In this document: in pieces, positions 55,988-64,000 of the stretch
Position numbering within the stretch: position 1 is the first letter of the stretch
Layout of the letters: each line of letters begins with the position of its first letter
From: Diaphorobacter sp. HDW4B
GTDB taxonomy: Bacteria > Pseudomonadota > Gammaproteobacteria > Burkholderiales > Burkholderiaceae_C
Assembly: GCF_011305535.1 (NCBI RefSeq)
Contig: NZ_CP049905.1
Location: 1,126,001-1,190,000, forward strand
Length of the DNA: 64,000 nt
Reading direction: 5' to 3'
Notes under the pieces: generated by a model
What the model was told of the DNA's origin: nothing
The model's input: the letters and a program-made list of their open reading frames with translations, nothing else
The model's database searches: none
Program-made: the position numbers and the translations under genes

Positions 55988-56527
55988 TCACTTCACGAGC
56001 TTAAGAGAAGGTCTCGCACCGCCACCTGCCGGAGGCTTGGGTGGTGGGCTGTCCTCGTCCGTGTCATCCACTTGAGCACCACCCACCGGCACGAGCTGTG
56101 GAGCGGAACGCTCTGCGGCCGCGTCGGCCTTGGCGGAGGCATCTGGCGAGTCGTCCATCTGCGGCGGCAGGCTGTCTTGCGACACTGCGCCACCCAGATT
56201 GTCGACCGGCGGAGGGAACGCCATGCCCTGCCCGTTCTCACGTGCGTAGACGGCGATCACACGACCCACGGGGACCATGATCTCGCGCGCCACGCCGCCA
56301 AAGCGGGCTTTGAACTCGATGAAGTCGTTGCCAAGCTGCAGACTGCTGGTCGCATCGTAGCTGGCATTCAGCACGATCTCGCCATCCTTCACGAATTCAC
56401 GCGGCACCTTGACGGAGTCGTTCACGCTCACCACGATGTAGGGCGTGAAACCGTTGTCGATGCACCATTCGTGAATCGCGCGGATCAGATAGGGCCGCGT
56501 GGAGGTGAGTTCCGGGGCGTTGATCAT
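55988..56527 (-). CDS. sspB: ClpXP protease specificity-enhancing factor SspB
   Basis: A 179-residue adaptor that delivers ssrA-tagged proteins to ClpXP. The substrate-binding domain covers about residues 8-115 (TRPYLIRAIHEWCIDNGFTP and FKARFGGVAREIMVPV). An acidic Pro-rich linker follows, and the C-terminal RPSLKLVK is the conserved ClpX-docking motif. The ATG at 56527 is preferred; a TTG at 56560 is in frame. It follows sspA by 41 bp. Confidence 0.95.
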   Translation of the reverse strand: MINAPELTSTRPYLIRAIHEWCIDNGFTPYIVVSVNDSVKVPREFVKDGEIVLNASYDATSSLQLGNDFIEFKARFGGVAREIMVPVGRVIAVYARENGQGMAFPPPVDNLGGAVSQDSLPPQMDDSPDASAKADAAAERSAPQLVPVGGAQVDDTDEDSPPPKPPAGGGARPSLKLVK

Positions 56528-56568
56528 GTTTTGTTTCGCTGGCGCTTCAGACTTCAACAACGCGCAAA

Positions 56569-57180
56569 TTACTTGCGCATCACCTTTTCGGAAGGTGTCA
56601 GCGCTTCGATGTAGGCGGGGCGCGAGAAGATGCGCTCTGCGTACTTGAGCAGCGGAGCAGCGTTCTTACTCAGCTCGATGCCGTAGTAGTCGAGGCGCCA
56701 CAGCAGTGGAGCGATCGCCACGTCGAGCATGGAGAAGCTTTCGCCAAGCATGTACTTGTTCTTCAGGAACACAGGGGCGAGCTGGGTCAGGCGATCGCGG
56801 ATGTGCGAGCGGGCCTTTTCCAGCGCCTTGTCGTTGCCCTTGGAAGCGCGCGACTCGAGCGTGTTCACGTGAACGAACAGTTCCTTCTCGAAGTTCAGCA
56901 GGAACAGGCGAACGCGTGCGCGGTCGACTGGGTCGCCGGGCATCAGCTGAGGATGCGGGAAGCGCTCGTCGATGTACTCGTTGATGATGTTCGACTCGTA
57001 CAGAATCAGGTCGCGCTCGACCAGAATCGGCACCTGGCCGTACGGGTTCATCACATTGATGTCTTCGGGCTTGTTGTAGAGATCCACATCACGGATTTCG
57101 AAATCCATGCCCTTCTCGAACAGAACGAAGCGGCAGCGGTGTGAAAAAGGACAGGTCGTACCCGAATAAAGCACCATCAT
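56569..57180 (-). CDS. sspA: stringent starvation protein A (GST fold)
   Basis: A 203-residue glutathione-S-transferase-fold regulator that binds RNA polymerase under starvation. The start MMVLYSGTTCPFSHRCRFVL and NPYGQVPILVERDLILYESN are typical, as is the C-terminal helical domain. It precedes sspB; the petABC operon lies directly upstream on the same strand. Confidence 0.96.
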   Translation of the reverse strand: MMVLYSGTTCPFSHRCRFVLFEKGMDFEIRDVDLYNKPEDINVMNPYGQVPILVERDLILYESNIINEYIDERFPHPQLMPGDPVDRARVRLFLLNFEKELFVHVNTLESRASKGNDKALEKARSHIRDRLTQLAPVFLKNKYMLGESFSMLDVAIAPLLWRLDYYGIELSKNAAPLLKYAERIFSRPAYIEALTPSEKVMRK

Positions 57181-57205
57181 GGTGAGCGGCTCCTAAAAAG
57201 TCAAA

Positions 57206-57231
57206 AGAGTGGACGCTTGCGCGGCCACTCT
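57206..57231 (-). terminator. probable terminator after petC
   Basis: AGAGTGG and CCACTCT form a 7-bp stem with a 12-nt loop, followed in the minus direction by TTTGACTTTTT. It lies between petC (ends 57287) and the sspA start (57180), so it may partly end petABC transcription. Confidence 0.5.
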
Positions 57232-57286
57232 GCACCGGCCGAACAAAAGGCTCGACCGGTAGAACAAGGCGTAGATTGTCGGGTAG

Positions 57287-58045
57287 TTACTTGACGTCTT
57301 TCCAGAAGGCTGCATTGAGCCTCCACGCGAAGAGCGTCAGCACCCCCAGGAAGAACAGAACCCAGACACCCACGCGGATGCGCGTATTTTGCGCTGGTTC
57401 GCCCATCCACTGCAGGTAATTCACAAGATCACCTACAGCCTTATCGTAATTCTGAGGCGTCATGGTACCAGCGCTGACTTGTTCCCAGCCCTTGAATACC
57501 TGAGTCTTTTGTCCGTGGCTCTCCAACTCCTCGAAGACTGGCTTGCGATTGCCCTGCAGTTCCCACAGCGGATGCGGCATGCCGACGCTTGGGAAAGCGA
57601 GATTGTTCCAGCCCGTGGCCTTGGTGTCGTCACGGTAGAAAGTGCGCATGAAGGTGTAGAGGTAATCCGCACCCGTGCCGTTGTGACCGGCACGCGAGCG
57701 CGCGATCACGGTCAGGTCCGGCGGATTCGCGCCGAACCATTCCTTGGCCTGCTTGGGATCGATGGACGCTTTCATGGTCTCGCCGATCTTGTCGGTCGTG
57801 AACATGAGGTTGTCCTTGATCTGCTGGTCGGTCAGGCCGATGTCCTTCAGACGGTTGATGCGCATGAACGCAGCCGAGTGACAGCTCAGGCAGTAGTTCA
57901 CGAAGATCTTGGCACCGTTCTGCAGCGACGCGGTGTCGCTGGTGTTGACCGGCGCCTTGTCCCAGGCGATTCCACCCTCTGAAGCCTGAGCACCCGCAGC
58001 GATTCCGAGCGCTGCGACCAGGGTCAAGATAATTTTTTTCATCAT
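57287..58045 (-). CDS. petC: cytochrome c1 of the bc1 complex
   Basis: A 252-residue protein. A signal peptide (about 1-21, ending AQASEGG) precedes the heme c domain with C52, C55 and H56 in YCLSCHS. A C-terminal helix (VGVWVLFFLGVLTLFAW, about 224-240) anchors it in the membrane, and VGMPHPLW provides the likely Met ligand. Two ATGs (58045, 58042) follow an AGGAG. It passes electrons from the Rieske protein to soluble or membrane cytochromes. Confidence 0.97.
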   Translation of the reverse strand: MMKKIILTLVAALGIAAGAQASEGGIAWDKAPVNTSDTASLQNGAKIFVNYCLSCHSAAFMRINRLKDIGLTDQQIKDNLMFTTDKIGETMKASIDPKQAKEWFGANPPDLTVIARSRAGHNGTGADYLYTFMRTFYRDDTKATGWNNLAFPSVGMPHPLWELQGNRKPVFEELESHGQKTQVFKGWEQVSAGTMTPQNYDKAVGDLVNYLQWMGEPAQNTRIRVGVWVLFFLGVLTLFAWRLNAAFWKDVK

Positions 58046-58061
58046 GGTTGTGGGCTCCTGC

Positions 58062-59483
58062 TCAATGCGCGGCAAAGGTGACACGGTCCGGCACCGGCTT
58101 GGGCTCACCCAGACGGCTCCACCACGGCATCAACAGGAAGAAACCGAAATAGAACAGCGTACCGACTTGCGAGACGCGCTCACCGATGGGCGATGGAGGC
58201 TGCACACCCAGATAGCCCAGAATCAGGAACCAGACCACGAAGATGGCGTACATCCACTTGTGCCAGCTCGGACGATAGCGGATCGAACGCGCAGGGCTTT
58301 GATCCAGCCAAGGCAGGAAGAACAGGATGATCACGGCACCGCCCATCACCACCACGCCCCAGAACTTGGCGTCGATGGAGAGCATCATCGCGATGGCGAT
58401 GGCCGCCACCACCGCGACGGCACCCTTGGCGATGCTTGGCAGCTTGAACTTGAAGATGCCGAAGCCGGCACCCAGCACCACGCAGGCGATCAGCGCATAC
58501 ATCATCTCGCTGGTGATGGCACGCAGCATCGAGTAGAACGGCGTGAAGTACCAGACCGGCGCAATGTGGTTCGGCGTCTTCAGCGGATCCGCAGGGATGA
58601 AGTTGTTGTACTCGAGGAAATAGCCACCGAACTCAGGCGCAAAGAACACCACGGCCGAGAAGATGAACAGGAAAATGCACACGCCGAAGATGTCGTGCAC
58701 GGTGTAGTACGGATGGAACGGGATGCCGTCGAGCGGATGGCCCTTGGCGTCCACTGGCTTGCCCGGACCCTTGATCTCGATACCGTCGGGATTGTTGGAA
58801 CCCACGTCGTGCAGCGCCAGCAAGTGAGCCACCACCAGACCCAGCAGCACCAGCGGCACGGCGATCACGTGGAAGCTGAAGAAGCGGTTCAGCGTCGCGT
58901 CACCCACCACATAGTCGCCACGGATCAGCAGCGCCAGATCGGGACCGACGAAGGGAATCGCGGCAAACAGGTTCACGATCACCTGAGCGCCCCAGTACGA
59001 CATCTGGCCCCATGGCAGCAGATAGCCCATGAAGGCTTCGGCCATCAGGCACAGGAAGATCGCGCAGCCGAAGATCCACACCAGCTCGCGCGGCTTGCGG
59101 TACGAGCCGTACAGCAGACCACGGAACATGTGCAGATACACGACGATGAAGAACGCGGACGCGCCCGTCGAGTGCATGTAGCGGATCAGCCAACCCCAGG
59201 GCACGTCGCGCATGATGTACTCGACCGACTCGAACGCCTTGGCGGCGTCGGGCTTGTAGTGCATCACGAGGAAGATGCCGGTGACGATCTGGATCACCAG
59301 CACCAGCAGTGCGAGCGAGCCGAAGATGTACCAGAAGTTGAAATTCTTCGGAGCGTAGTACTCCGACATGTGGACCCGGTAGGCCTCGAAGGCCGTGGGA
59401 AAGCGGTTCTCCAGCCAGGTCGATGTCTTCTCGACAGCCGACGCATTGGGGGAGACTTCCTTGAATTCGCGGTAAGCAGCCAT
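58062..59483 (-). CDS. petB: cytochrome b of the bc1 complex
   Basis: A 473-residue membrane protein with eight core helices plus extra C-terminal hydrophobic segments. Heme ligands lie in GWLIRYMHSTGASAFF and RFFSFHVIAVPLVLL. The Qo-site motif is PVWY (in HIAPVWYFTPFY) instead of mitochondrial PEWY, a variant known from Beta- and Gammaproteobacteria. The ATG at 59483 has GGGAGAA upstream. It oxidises ubiquinol at Qo and reduces quinone at Qi. Confidence 0.98.
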   Translation of the reverse strand: MAAYREFKEVSPNASAVEKTSTWLENRFPTAFEAYRVHMSEYYAPKNFNFWYIFGSLALLVLVIQIVTGIFLVMHYKPDAAKAFESVEYIMRDVPWGWLIRYMHSTGASAFFIVVYLHMFRGLLYGSYRKPRELVWIFGCAIFLCLMAEAFMGYLLPWGQMSYWGAQVIVNLFAAIPFVGPDLALLIRGDYVVGDATLNRFFSFHVIAVPLVLLGLVVAHLLALHDVGSNNPDGIEIKGPGKPVDAKGHPLDGIPFHPYYTVHDIFGVCIFLFIFSAVVFFAPEFGGYFLEYNNFIPADPLKTPNHIAPVWYFTPFYSMLRAITSEMMYALIACVVLGAGFGIFKFKLPSIAKGAVAVVAAIAIAMMLSIDAKFWGVVVMGGAVIILFFLPWLDQSPARSIRYRPSWHKWMYAIFVVWFLILGYLGVQPPSPIGERVSQVGTLFYFGFFLLMPWWSRLGEPKPVPDRVTFAAH

Positions 59484-59494
59484 GGTGTTCTCCC

Positions 59495-60094
59495 TCAAGC
59501 CTTCTTGTCGTCGCCGATGAGCAATCGGGTGTCGGACAGGTACATGTGAGGCGGAACCTCAAGGTTGTCGGGAGCGGGCTTGTTCTTGAACACGCGGCCA
59601 GCAAGGTCGAAAGTGGAGCCGTGGCATGGGCAGAGGAAGCCGCCCTTCCAGTCATCCGGCAGCGAAGGCTGTGGACCGGAGTGGAACTTGTCCACTGGCG
59701 AGCAGCCCAGATGCGTGCAGATGCCGACGACGACCAGCAAGTCGGGCTTGATCGAGCGGCCTTCGTTGCGAGCGTACGCTGGCGTGAACTCGTCGGGCTT
59801 GCGCAGCGACTTCGGGTCGGCCAGTTGCGAATCAAGCGCTGGCAGCTCGGCAATCTGCTCCTTTGTGCGCTTGACGATCCAGACCGGCTTGCCGCGCCAT
59901 TCGACTGTCAGCTTCTCCCCTTCCTGCAGAGACGAAATGTCCACCTCAACCGGTGCGCCGGCGGCCTTCGCCTTCTCGGACGGCTGAAACGTGCTCACAA
60001 AGGGGACGGCAACTCCAACGCCGCCCACCGCACCAGCGCAGCCAGACGCAATCAGCCACGTCCGTTTGCTGGAATCGATCCGGGATTCACTCAT
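59495..60094 (-). CDS. petA: Rieske iron-sulfur subunit of the bc1 complex
   Basis: A 199-residue protein with a Tat-like anchor (SSKRTWLIASG and a hydrophobic stretch to about residue 34) and a Rieske domain. Cluster ligands are C126 and H128 in CTHLGC, and C155 and H158 in CPCHGS, with C131 and C157 forming the disulfide. It heads petABC; GGACCCCC precedes the ATG, and TACAAT on the minus strand at 60140-60135 may be the -10. Confidence 0.98.
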   Translation of the reverse strand: MSESRIDSSKRTWLIASGCAGAVGGVGVAVPFVSTFQPSEKAKAAGAPVEVDISSLQEGEKLTVEWRGKPVWIVKRTKEQIAELPALDSQLADPKSLRKPDEFTPAYARNEGRSIKPDLLVVVGICTHLGCSPVDKFHSGPQPSLPDDWKGGFLCPCHGSTFDLAGRVFKNKPAPDNLEVPPHMYLSDTRLLIGDDKKA

Positions 60095-60229
60095 GGGGGT
60101 CCTCGATTTGCTTCGCTAATATGGTTAACAATAAATTGTAGCGGAGTGAAAATGCTTAATGCACCATAGCAATCACCCTTAAGCTAGGCAATACTTCAGT
60201 GTTTTCATCTATATCAAAGGATTTCATTT

Positions 60230-60658
60230 ATGAGCTTTATGAAAGAGTTCCGCGAATTCGCGGTCAAGGGCAATGTCATTGATTTGGCAGTTGGTGTGAT
60301 CATCGGTGGCGCATTCGGCAAGATCGTCGACTCCATCGTGAACGATCTGATCATGCCCATCGTCGGCTTGATCTTCGGCAAGCTCGACTTCTCGAATCTA
60401 TTCGTTGCACTGGGTACTGTTCCAGAGGGAACACCCCATACCCTCGAAGCCATCCGCAAGGCAGGCGTTCCTGTTTTCGCCTATGGCAACTTCATCACCG
60501 TGGCGGTGAACTTCATCATCCTCGCGTTCATCATTTTCCTGATGATCAAGCAGATCAACCGTCTGAAGCGCGAAACGCCTGCCGAGGCGCCAGCTCCGGA
60601 AGCCACACCGGAAGACGTGGTTCTGCTGCGCGAAATCCGCGACAGCCTCAAGCGCTGA
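60230..60658 (+). CDS. mscL: large-conductance mechanosensitive channel
   Basis: A 142-residue pentameric channel protein. It starts [20 protein letters not shown]; helix 1 is [17 protein letters not shown] and helix 2 about [20 protein letters not shown]. The C-terminal amphipathic helix ends with [11 protein letters not shown]. It opens on severe osmotic downshock. It is divergent from petA and ends at a strong terminator. Confidence 0.98.
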   Translation: MSFMKEFREFAVKGNVIDLAVGVIIGGAFGKIVDSIVNDLIMPIVGLIFGKLDFSNLFVALGTVPEGTPHTLEAIRKAGVPVFAYGNFITVAVNFIILAFIIFLMIKQINRLKRETPAEAPAPEATPEDVVLLREIRDSLKR

Positions 60659-60685
60659 TTTGATTTTTTTACAACACTTCAAACC

Positions 60686-60713
60686 AAAACGCCGCTCAAT
60701 CGAGCGGCGTTTT
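60686..60713. terminator. bidirectional intrinsic terminator mscL/pdxA
   Basis: AAAACGCCGCTC and GAGCGGCGTTTT form a 12-bp stem with loop AATC, between convergent mscL and pdxA. T-runs on both strands allow it to serve both genes. Confidence 0.93.
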
Positions 60714-60753
60714 GCCTTTTATCACAATTTAATATATTAACGATTGCGAATAT

Positions 60754-61821
60754 TCAGTGGCTCCAGCAAGCCAGCCGTTTTGCCACCTGGATCGACTCAA
60801 TCAAGCTTGCTGCGTCGGCGATTCCACGTCCGGCAATATCGAATGCAGTGCCATGGTCGGGGCTGGTGCGGATGAGCGGCAGGCCGAGCGTCACGTTCAC
60901 GCCGGAGTCCACGCCCAGATATTTGATCGGGATTAACCCTTGATCGTGGTACATCGCGACCACCACGTCGAATTCGCCCTCCTTGTCGGCGCTGCTGCGC
61001 GCGCGCATGAAAACAGTATCTGGCGCATAGGGACCTGTGGCGAAAATGCCTTCGTTTTGAGCCGCTGCGATGGCCGGCGCGATGATTTCCAGCTCTTCAC
61101 GCCCGAACAGCCCGCCCTCGCCCGCATGCGGGTTCAAACCCGCCACACCGATGCGCGGCTGGCGGCCCAGCGTTCTGGAAAGTGCGCCGTGTGTGATGCG
61201 CAACGTCTGCAACACATTTTCGAAAGTGACTGCATCAATTGCATCACGAAGTGACACATGGATACTCACCAGCACCGTGCGCAGCGCATCGTTGGCCAGC
61301 ATCATCCGCACCGGCATCTCGGCGTTTGTCACGCCCCTGAACTGTGCCGATTCGGCCTGCAGCAGCTCGGTATGACCGGGAAATCTCACCCCAGCGAGCG
61401 ACAGCGCCTCCTTGTGCAGCGGCGCCGTCACCAGCGCCGCGACCTCGCCGCGCAAAGCCGCACGCGCTGCCCAGATCACGCATTGCGCAGCGGCATCCCC
61501 GCCTTCCCTGGTGATCTGGCCGAACGGCACCAGCTTGGCGGGCATGTCCGATAGTTGGAAAACCGGAATGCAGCGCGGCGGCGCATCCAGTGCTTCGTCC
61601 ACGCTTTGAATCTGCGCAATGGGCAGTGGCAGGTCATCGTCGCCGCTCACGCATTGCACGGCTCGGCGCATCGTCGCCACGTCGCCTACGACGAAGCAGC
61701 CGCGCACCACATCAGGCGCATCGCGGAATGCCTTGACGATGATTTCGGGGCCTATGCCCGCCGGGTCCCCTTGGGTGATGACCAACGGCAGGGGCGATTT
61801 TTTCGATGATTCAGCAGACAT
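60754..61821 (-). CDS. pdxA: 4-hydroxythreonine-4-phosphate dehydrogenase
   Basis: A 355-residue enzyme of pyridoxal-phosphate synthesis. The start LVITQGDPAGIGPEI is family-typical. Metal-binding histidines are in FPGHTELL, NPHAGEGG and YHDQGLIPIKYLG. It follows the NIF3-family gene by 8 bp, so the two are probably cotranscribed. Confidence 0.97.
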   Translation of the reverse strand: MSAESSKKSPLPLVITQGDPAGIGPEIIVKAFRDAPDVVRGCFVVGDVATMRRAVQCVSGDDDLPLPIAQIQSVDEALDAPPRCIPVFQLSDMPAKLVPFGQITREGGDAAAQCVIWAARAALRGEVAALVTAPLHKEALSLAGVRFPGHTELLQAESAQFRGVTNAEMPVRMMLANDALRTVLVSIHVSLRDAIDAVTFENVLQTLRITHGALSRTLGRQPRIGVAGLNPHAGEGGLFGREELEIIAPAIAAAQNEGIFATGPYAPDTVFMRARSSADKEGEFDVVVAMYHDQGLIPIKYLGVDSGVNVTLGLPLIRTSPDHGTAFDIAGRGIADAASLIESIQVAKRLACWSH

Positions 61822-61829
61822 GGAAAGCT

Positions 61830-62582
61830 TCAGGCCGGGTTATCGATTTCAACAAATACATGTTCAAGGCCCAACCGTGCGGCCACATGGGCAGCGGCTG
61901 CGGGTGCGCCGTAGCGCTCGGTCGCGTGATGTCCTGCTGCGATGAACGCCACACCGGTTTCGCGCGCGAGGTGCGCTTGGGGTTCCGAGATTTCTCCGGT
62001 GATGAAGGCATCGGCGCCGGCAGCAATCGCCGATTCGAAGAAGCCTTGCGCACCGCCCGTGCACCAGGCCACGCGGCGAATCTCGCGTCCATTGCCCGGA
62101 TCGGCCAGCGTCACCTGGCGACCCAATGCGGTTTGCACATGCTGAGCGAGCGCATTCGCGCTGGCGAAATCCGCTGCGCCTGCAAAGCCCAGATCCTGCT
62201 CGCCAAAGCGCTGATCAGTCTGCAGACCCAGCACACGGCCGAGTTGTACGTTGTTGCCGAATTCGGGGTGCGCGTCGAGCGGCAGGTGGTAGGCGAAGAG
62301 ATTGATGTCATGCGCGAGCAGCAGCTGAATGCGCTGCTTCATCCAGCCGGTGATGCGCCCGTCCATGCCGCGCCAGAACAGGCCGTGGTGCACGAAGATC
62401 GCATCGGCCTTCTGCGCGATGGCTGCCTCGATGAGCGCACGGCTTGCCGTGACGCCGCTCACGATGCGCGAGATGTTTTCCTTGCCTTCAACCTGCAGGC
62501 CGTTCGGGCCGTAATCCTTGAAGCGCTCGGGCTGCAGGAGTTCGTTGAAGGAGTTCAGCAGGGTTTGCCTTGAGGTGCTCAT
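61830..62582 (-). CDS. NIF3/YbgI-family dinuclear-metal protein
   Basis: A 250-residue protein of the NIF3 family, known as hexameric toroids with a two-metal site; E. coli YbgI is the nearest named relative. Metal-ligand motifs are visible as FVHHGLFWRG (about 63-72), YHLPLDAH (about 98-105) and the C-terminal GHHATERYG. GTP cyclohydrolase I type 2 is a common database label but enzyme activity is not proven. It is 8 bp upstream of pdxA. Confidence 0.93.
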   Translation of the reverse strand: MSTSRQTLLNSFNELLQPERFKDYGPNGLQVEGKENISRIVSGVTASRALIEAAIAQKADAIFVHHGLFWRGMDGRITGWMKQRIQLLLAHDINLFAYHLPLDAHPEFGNNVQLGRVLGLQTDQRFGEQDLGFAGAADFASANALAQHVQTALGRQVTLADPGNGREIRRVAWCTGGAQGFFESAIAAGADAFITGEISEPQAHLARETGVAFIAAGHHATERYGAPAAAAHVAARLGLEHVFVEIDNPA

Positions 62583-62622
62583 GCACCGGATTGTCCCAGA
62601 TGCATGAGCCCGTCCGCACGCC

Positions 62623-63948
62623 TTACTTGACGTTGGTTGGTTGCCAGCCGCCCGAGGCCAACGGCCAGAAGCCGATCACGAAGCCCAGAATGCCCATCGC
62701 GGCCACGTAGTGCGCGGGAGCCATCAGGTCATACGTTTGCCAGACGCTGATGATGATCGGAGTCAGTCCGCCGAACACCGCATAGGCCATGTTGTAGGCG
62801 AACGAAAGTCCCGAGAAGCGAATGGCTGGCGGGAACGCGCGCACGCCAGTGATCGGCAAAAGCGAGATCGAGCCGCAGAAGAAACCGACCAGCGCATACA
62901 GCCAGATCAGCGATTCCGGCGTGCCCGGCAGGTTCATGTAGAACAGATACGAAGTGACCGCAAGGCCACCCCAGCCGATCAGCATCACGGCCTTGGTGCC
63001 GATGCGGTCGGTCGCCCAGCCGCACACGGCGCAGCCAATGGTCAGCGTGAGCGTCGCGGCCACATTGGCTTCGAGCGACAGCGTCGGCGCGATGTGGAAC
63101 ACCTTCTGCAGATAGGCCGGTGTCATCAGAATCACCACCACCACGGTGGTCGACAGCACCCAGGTCATGAGTGCCACGAGCAGCATGGCAGGACGGTGTT
63201 CACGCAGCACGGTCTTCACCGGCAGTTCCTTGGCCACCTTCTTGCGCTGGGCCATTTCCTTGAAGATCGGAGTCTCTTCCAGGAAGCGGCGCAGATACAC
63301 GGAAACCAGACCGAACACACCGCCCAGAATGAACGGAATGCGCCATGCGTAATCGTTGATCTCGGCGGCGCTGTAGTGCGTGTTGATGAACACGGCAAAC
63401 AGCGAACCCAACAAGATGCCGCCGGTGATGCCCGCCGTCAGCGTGCCCACGGCCAGACCGTAGTGGCGCTGCGGCACGTGCTCGGCAACGAACACCCATG
63501 CGCCCGGCATTTCACCGCCGATGGCTGCGCCCTGCAGCACGCGCATGGCCAGCAGCAGCAGCGGAGCCGCAATGCCGATGGACGCGTAAGTGGGCAGCAG
63601 GCCGATCACCAGCGTGGGCACGGCCATCAGAAAGATCGACAGCGTGAACATCTTCTTGCGGCCCAGCTTGTCGCCGAAGTGAGCAATGATGATGCCGCCG
63701 ATCGGGCGTGCCAGATAACCGGCCGCGAAGATGCCCAGCGTCTGCAGCTGGCGCAGCCAGTCGGGCATGTCGGTCGGGAAAAACAGCGCGCCCAGAATGT
63801 TGGCGAAGAACACGTAGACGACGAAGTCGTAGAACTCCAGCGTGCCGCCCAGCGCCGAGAGGCTGAGCGTCTGGTAGTCTTTTTTGTTGAGAGTGCGTTG
63901 CGGCTCACCCGCTGCTGGGAGCGTGGCCGCCGAGGTCATGTGGGTCAT
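62623..63948 (-). CDS. MFS transporter, metabolite:H+ symporter (MHS) type
   Basis: A 441-residue 12-helix transporter. The MHS/ProP-KgtP pattern is clear: LGGTLEFYDFVVYVFFANIL near the start, the loop 2-3 motif FGDKLGRKKMF, and MRVLQGAAIGGEMPGA. Family members carry alpha-ketoglutarate, citrate, proline/betaine or shikimate with protons; the substrate here is unknown. An in-frame ATG three codons later (63939) is an alternative start. It lies 40 bp upstream of the NIF3 gene on the same strand. Confidence 0.93.
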   Translation of the reverse strand: MTHMTSAATLPAAGEPQRTLNKKDYQTLSLSALGGTLEFYDFVVYVFFANILGALFFPTDMPDWLRQLQTLGIFAAGYLARPIGGIIIAHFGDKLGRKKMFTLSIFLMAVPTLVIGLLPTYASIGIAAPLLLLAMRVLQGAAIGGEMPGAWVFVAEHVPQRHYGLAVGTLTAGITGGILLGSLFAVFINTHYSAAEINDYAWRIPFILGGVFGLVSVYLRRFLEETPIFKEMAQRKKVAKELPVKTVLREHRPAMLLVALMTWVLSTTVVVVILMTPAYLQKVFHIAPTLSLEANVAATLTLTIGCAVCGWATDRIGTKAVMLIGWGGLAVTSYLFYMNLPGTPESLIWLYALVGFFCGSISLLPITGVRAFPPAIRFSGLSFAYNMAYAVFGGLTPIIISVWQTYDLMAPAHYVAAMGILGFVIGFWPLASGGWQPTNVK

Positions 63949-64000
63949 TGCGTGATTCAGTAGTTCTCATGAACAACTGCACGACGAATGGCGAACGGAT

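Overview
The window looks like a core chromosomal segment of a betaproteobacterium, most likely of the family Comamonadaceae (order Burkholderiales). Supporting signs are the GC-rich codon use, the bc1 operon petABC next to sspA-sspB, the secA/DciA-like pair, the pilB-pilC-pilD-coaE-zapD-yacG run, a Bug/TctC-type solute receptor, and a 1308-residue FAD/Fe-S oxidase carrying a DUF3683 domain. I saw no transposase, phage gene, CRISPR array or rRNA.

Layout. 41-12179 (minus): DUF502 and FmdB-type proteins, a sodium:solute symporter, then a ubiquinone-biosynthesis group (ubiE, a Tim44-domain protein, ubiJ, ubiB), with DUF971, HIT and giant FAD oxidase genes upstream. A large inverted-repeat element (4795-5267) separates the Tim44 gene from ubiJ. 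12359-17508 (minus): a compact organosulfur-type operon (SsuE-like FMN reductase, orphan substrate-binding protein, membrane-anchored cytochrome c, SsuD-like monooxygenase, acyl-CoA-dehydrogenase-like flavoprotein). 17734-19978: Bug receptor and serA, convergent. 20297-25696: a glycerol-3-phosphate/glycerophosphodiester operon ugpBAEC-VOC-ugpQ. 25832-29852: large MscS-like channel, siderophore-interacting reductase, and a MarR regulator whose divergent promoter region holds two matching palindromes. 30231-35463: hemA, prfA, prmC, grxD and a CBS-domain transporter-like protein. 35523-43423: lytic transglycosylase and proS, then rppH, proB, the rplU-rpmA-obgE operon, and ispB. 43456-49618: tRNA-Pro, then pilBCD, coaE, zapD, yacG. 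49652-55134 (minus): mutT, DUF815 ATPase, argJ, secA. 55481-60094: DciA-like gene, tRNA-Thr, sspB, sspA, petC, petB, petA. 60230-63948: mscL, pdxA, NIF3-family gene, MFS transporter.

Most genes are housekeeping. The parts that are least explained are the two structured intergenic elements (4795-5267 and 41379-41472), the cytochrome-containing organosulfur operon that lacks ABC permease and ATPase genes, a VOC-fold gene translationally coupled to ugpQ, an eight-G tract inside pilB, and the hemA upstream region, where a possible FNR-like half-conserved site sits exactly 61.5 bp before a possible leaderless start.

Limits: all calls come from reading the sequence. No database search, structure prediction or promoter scoring was run, and transmembrane and domain boundaries are approximate.
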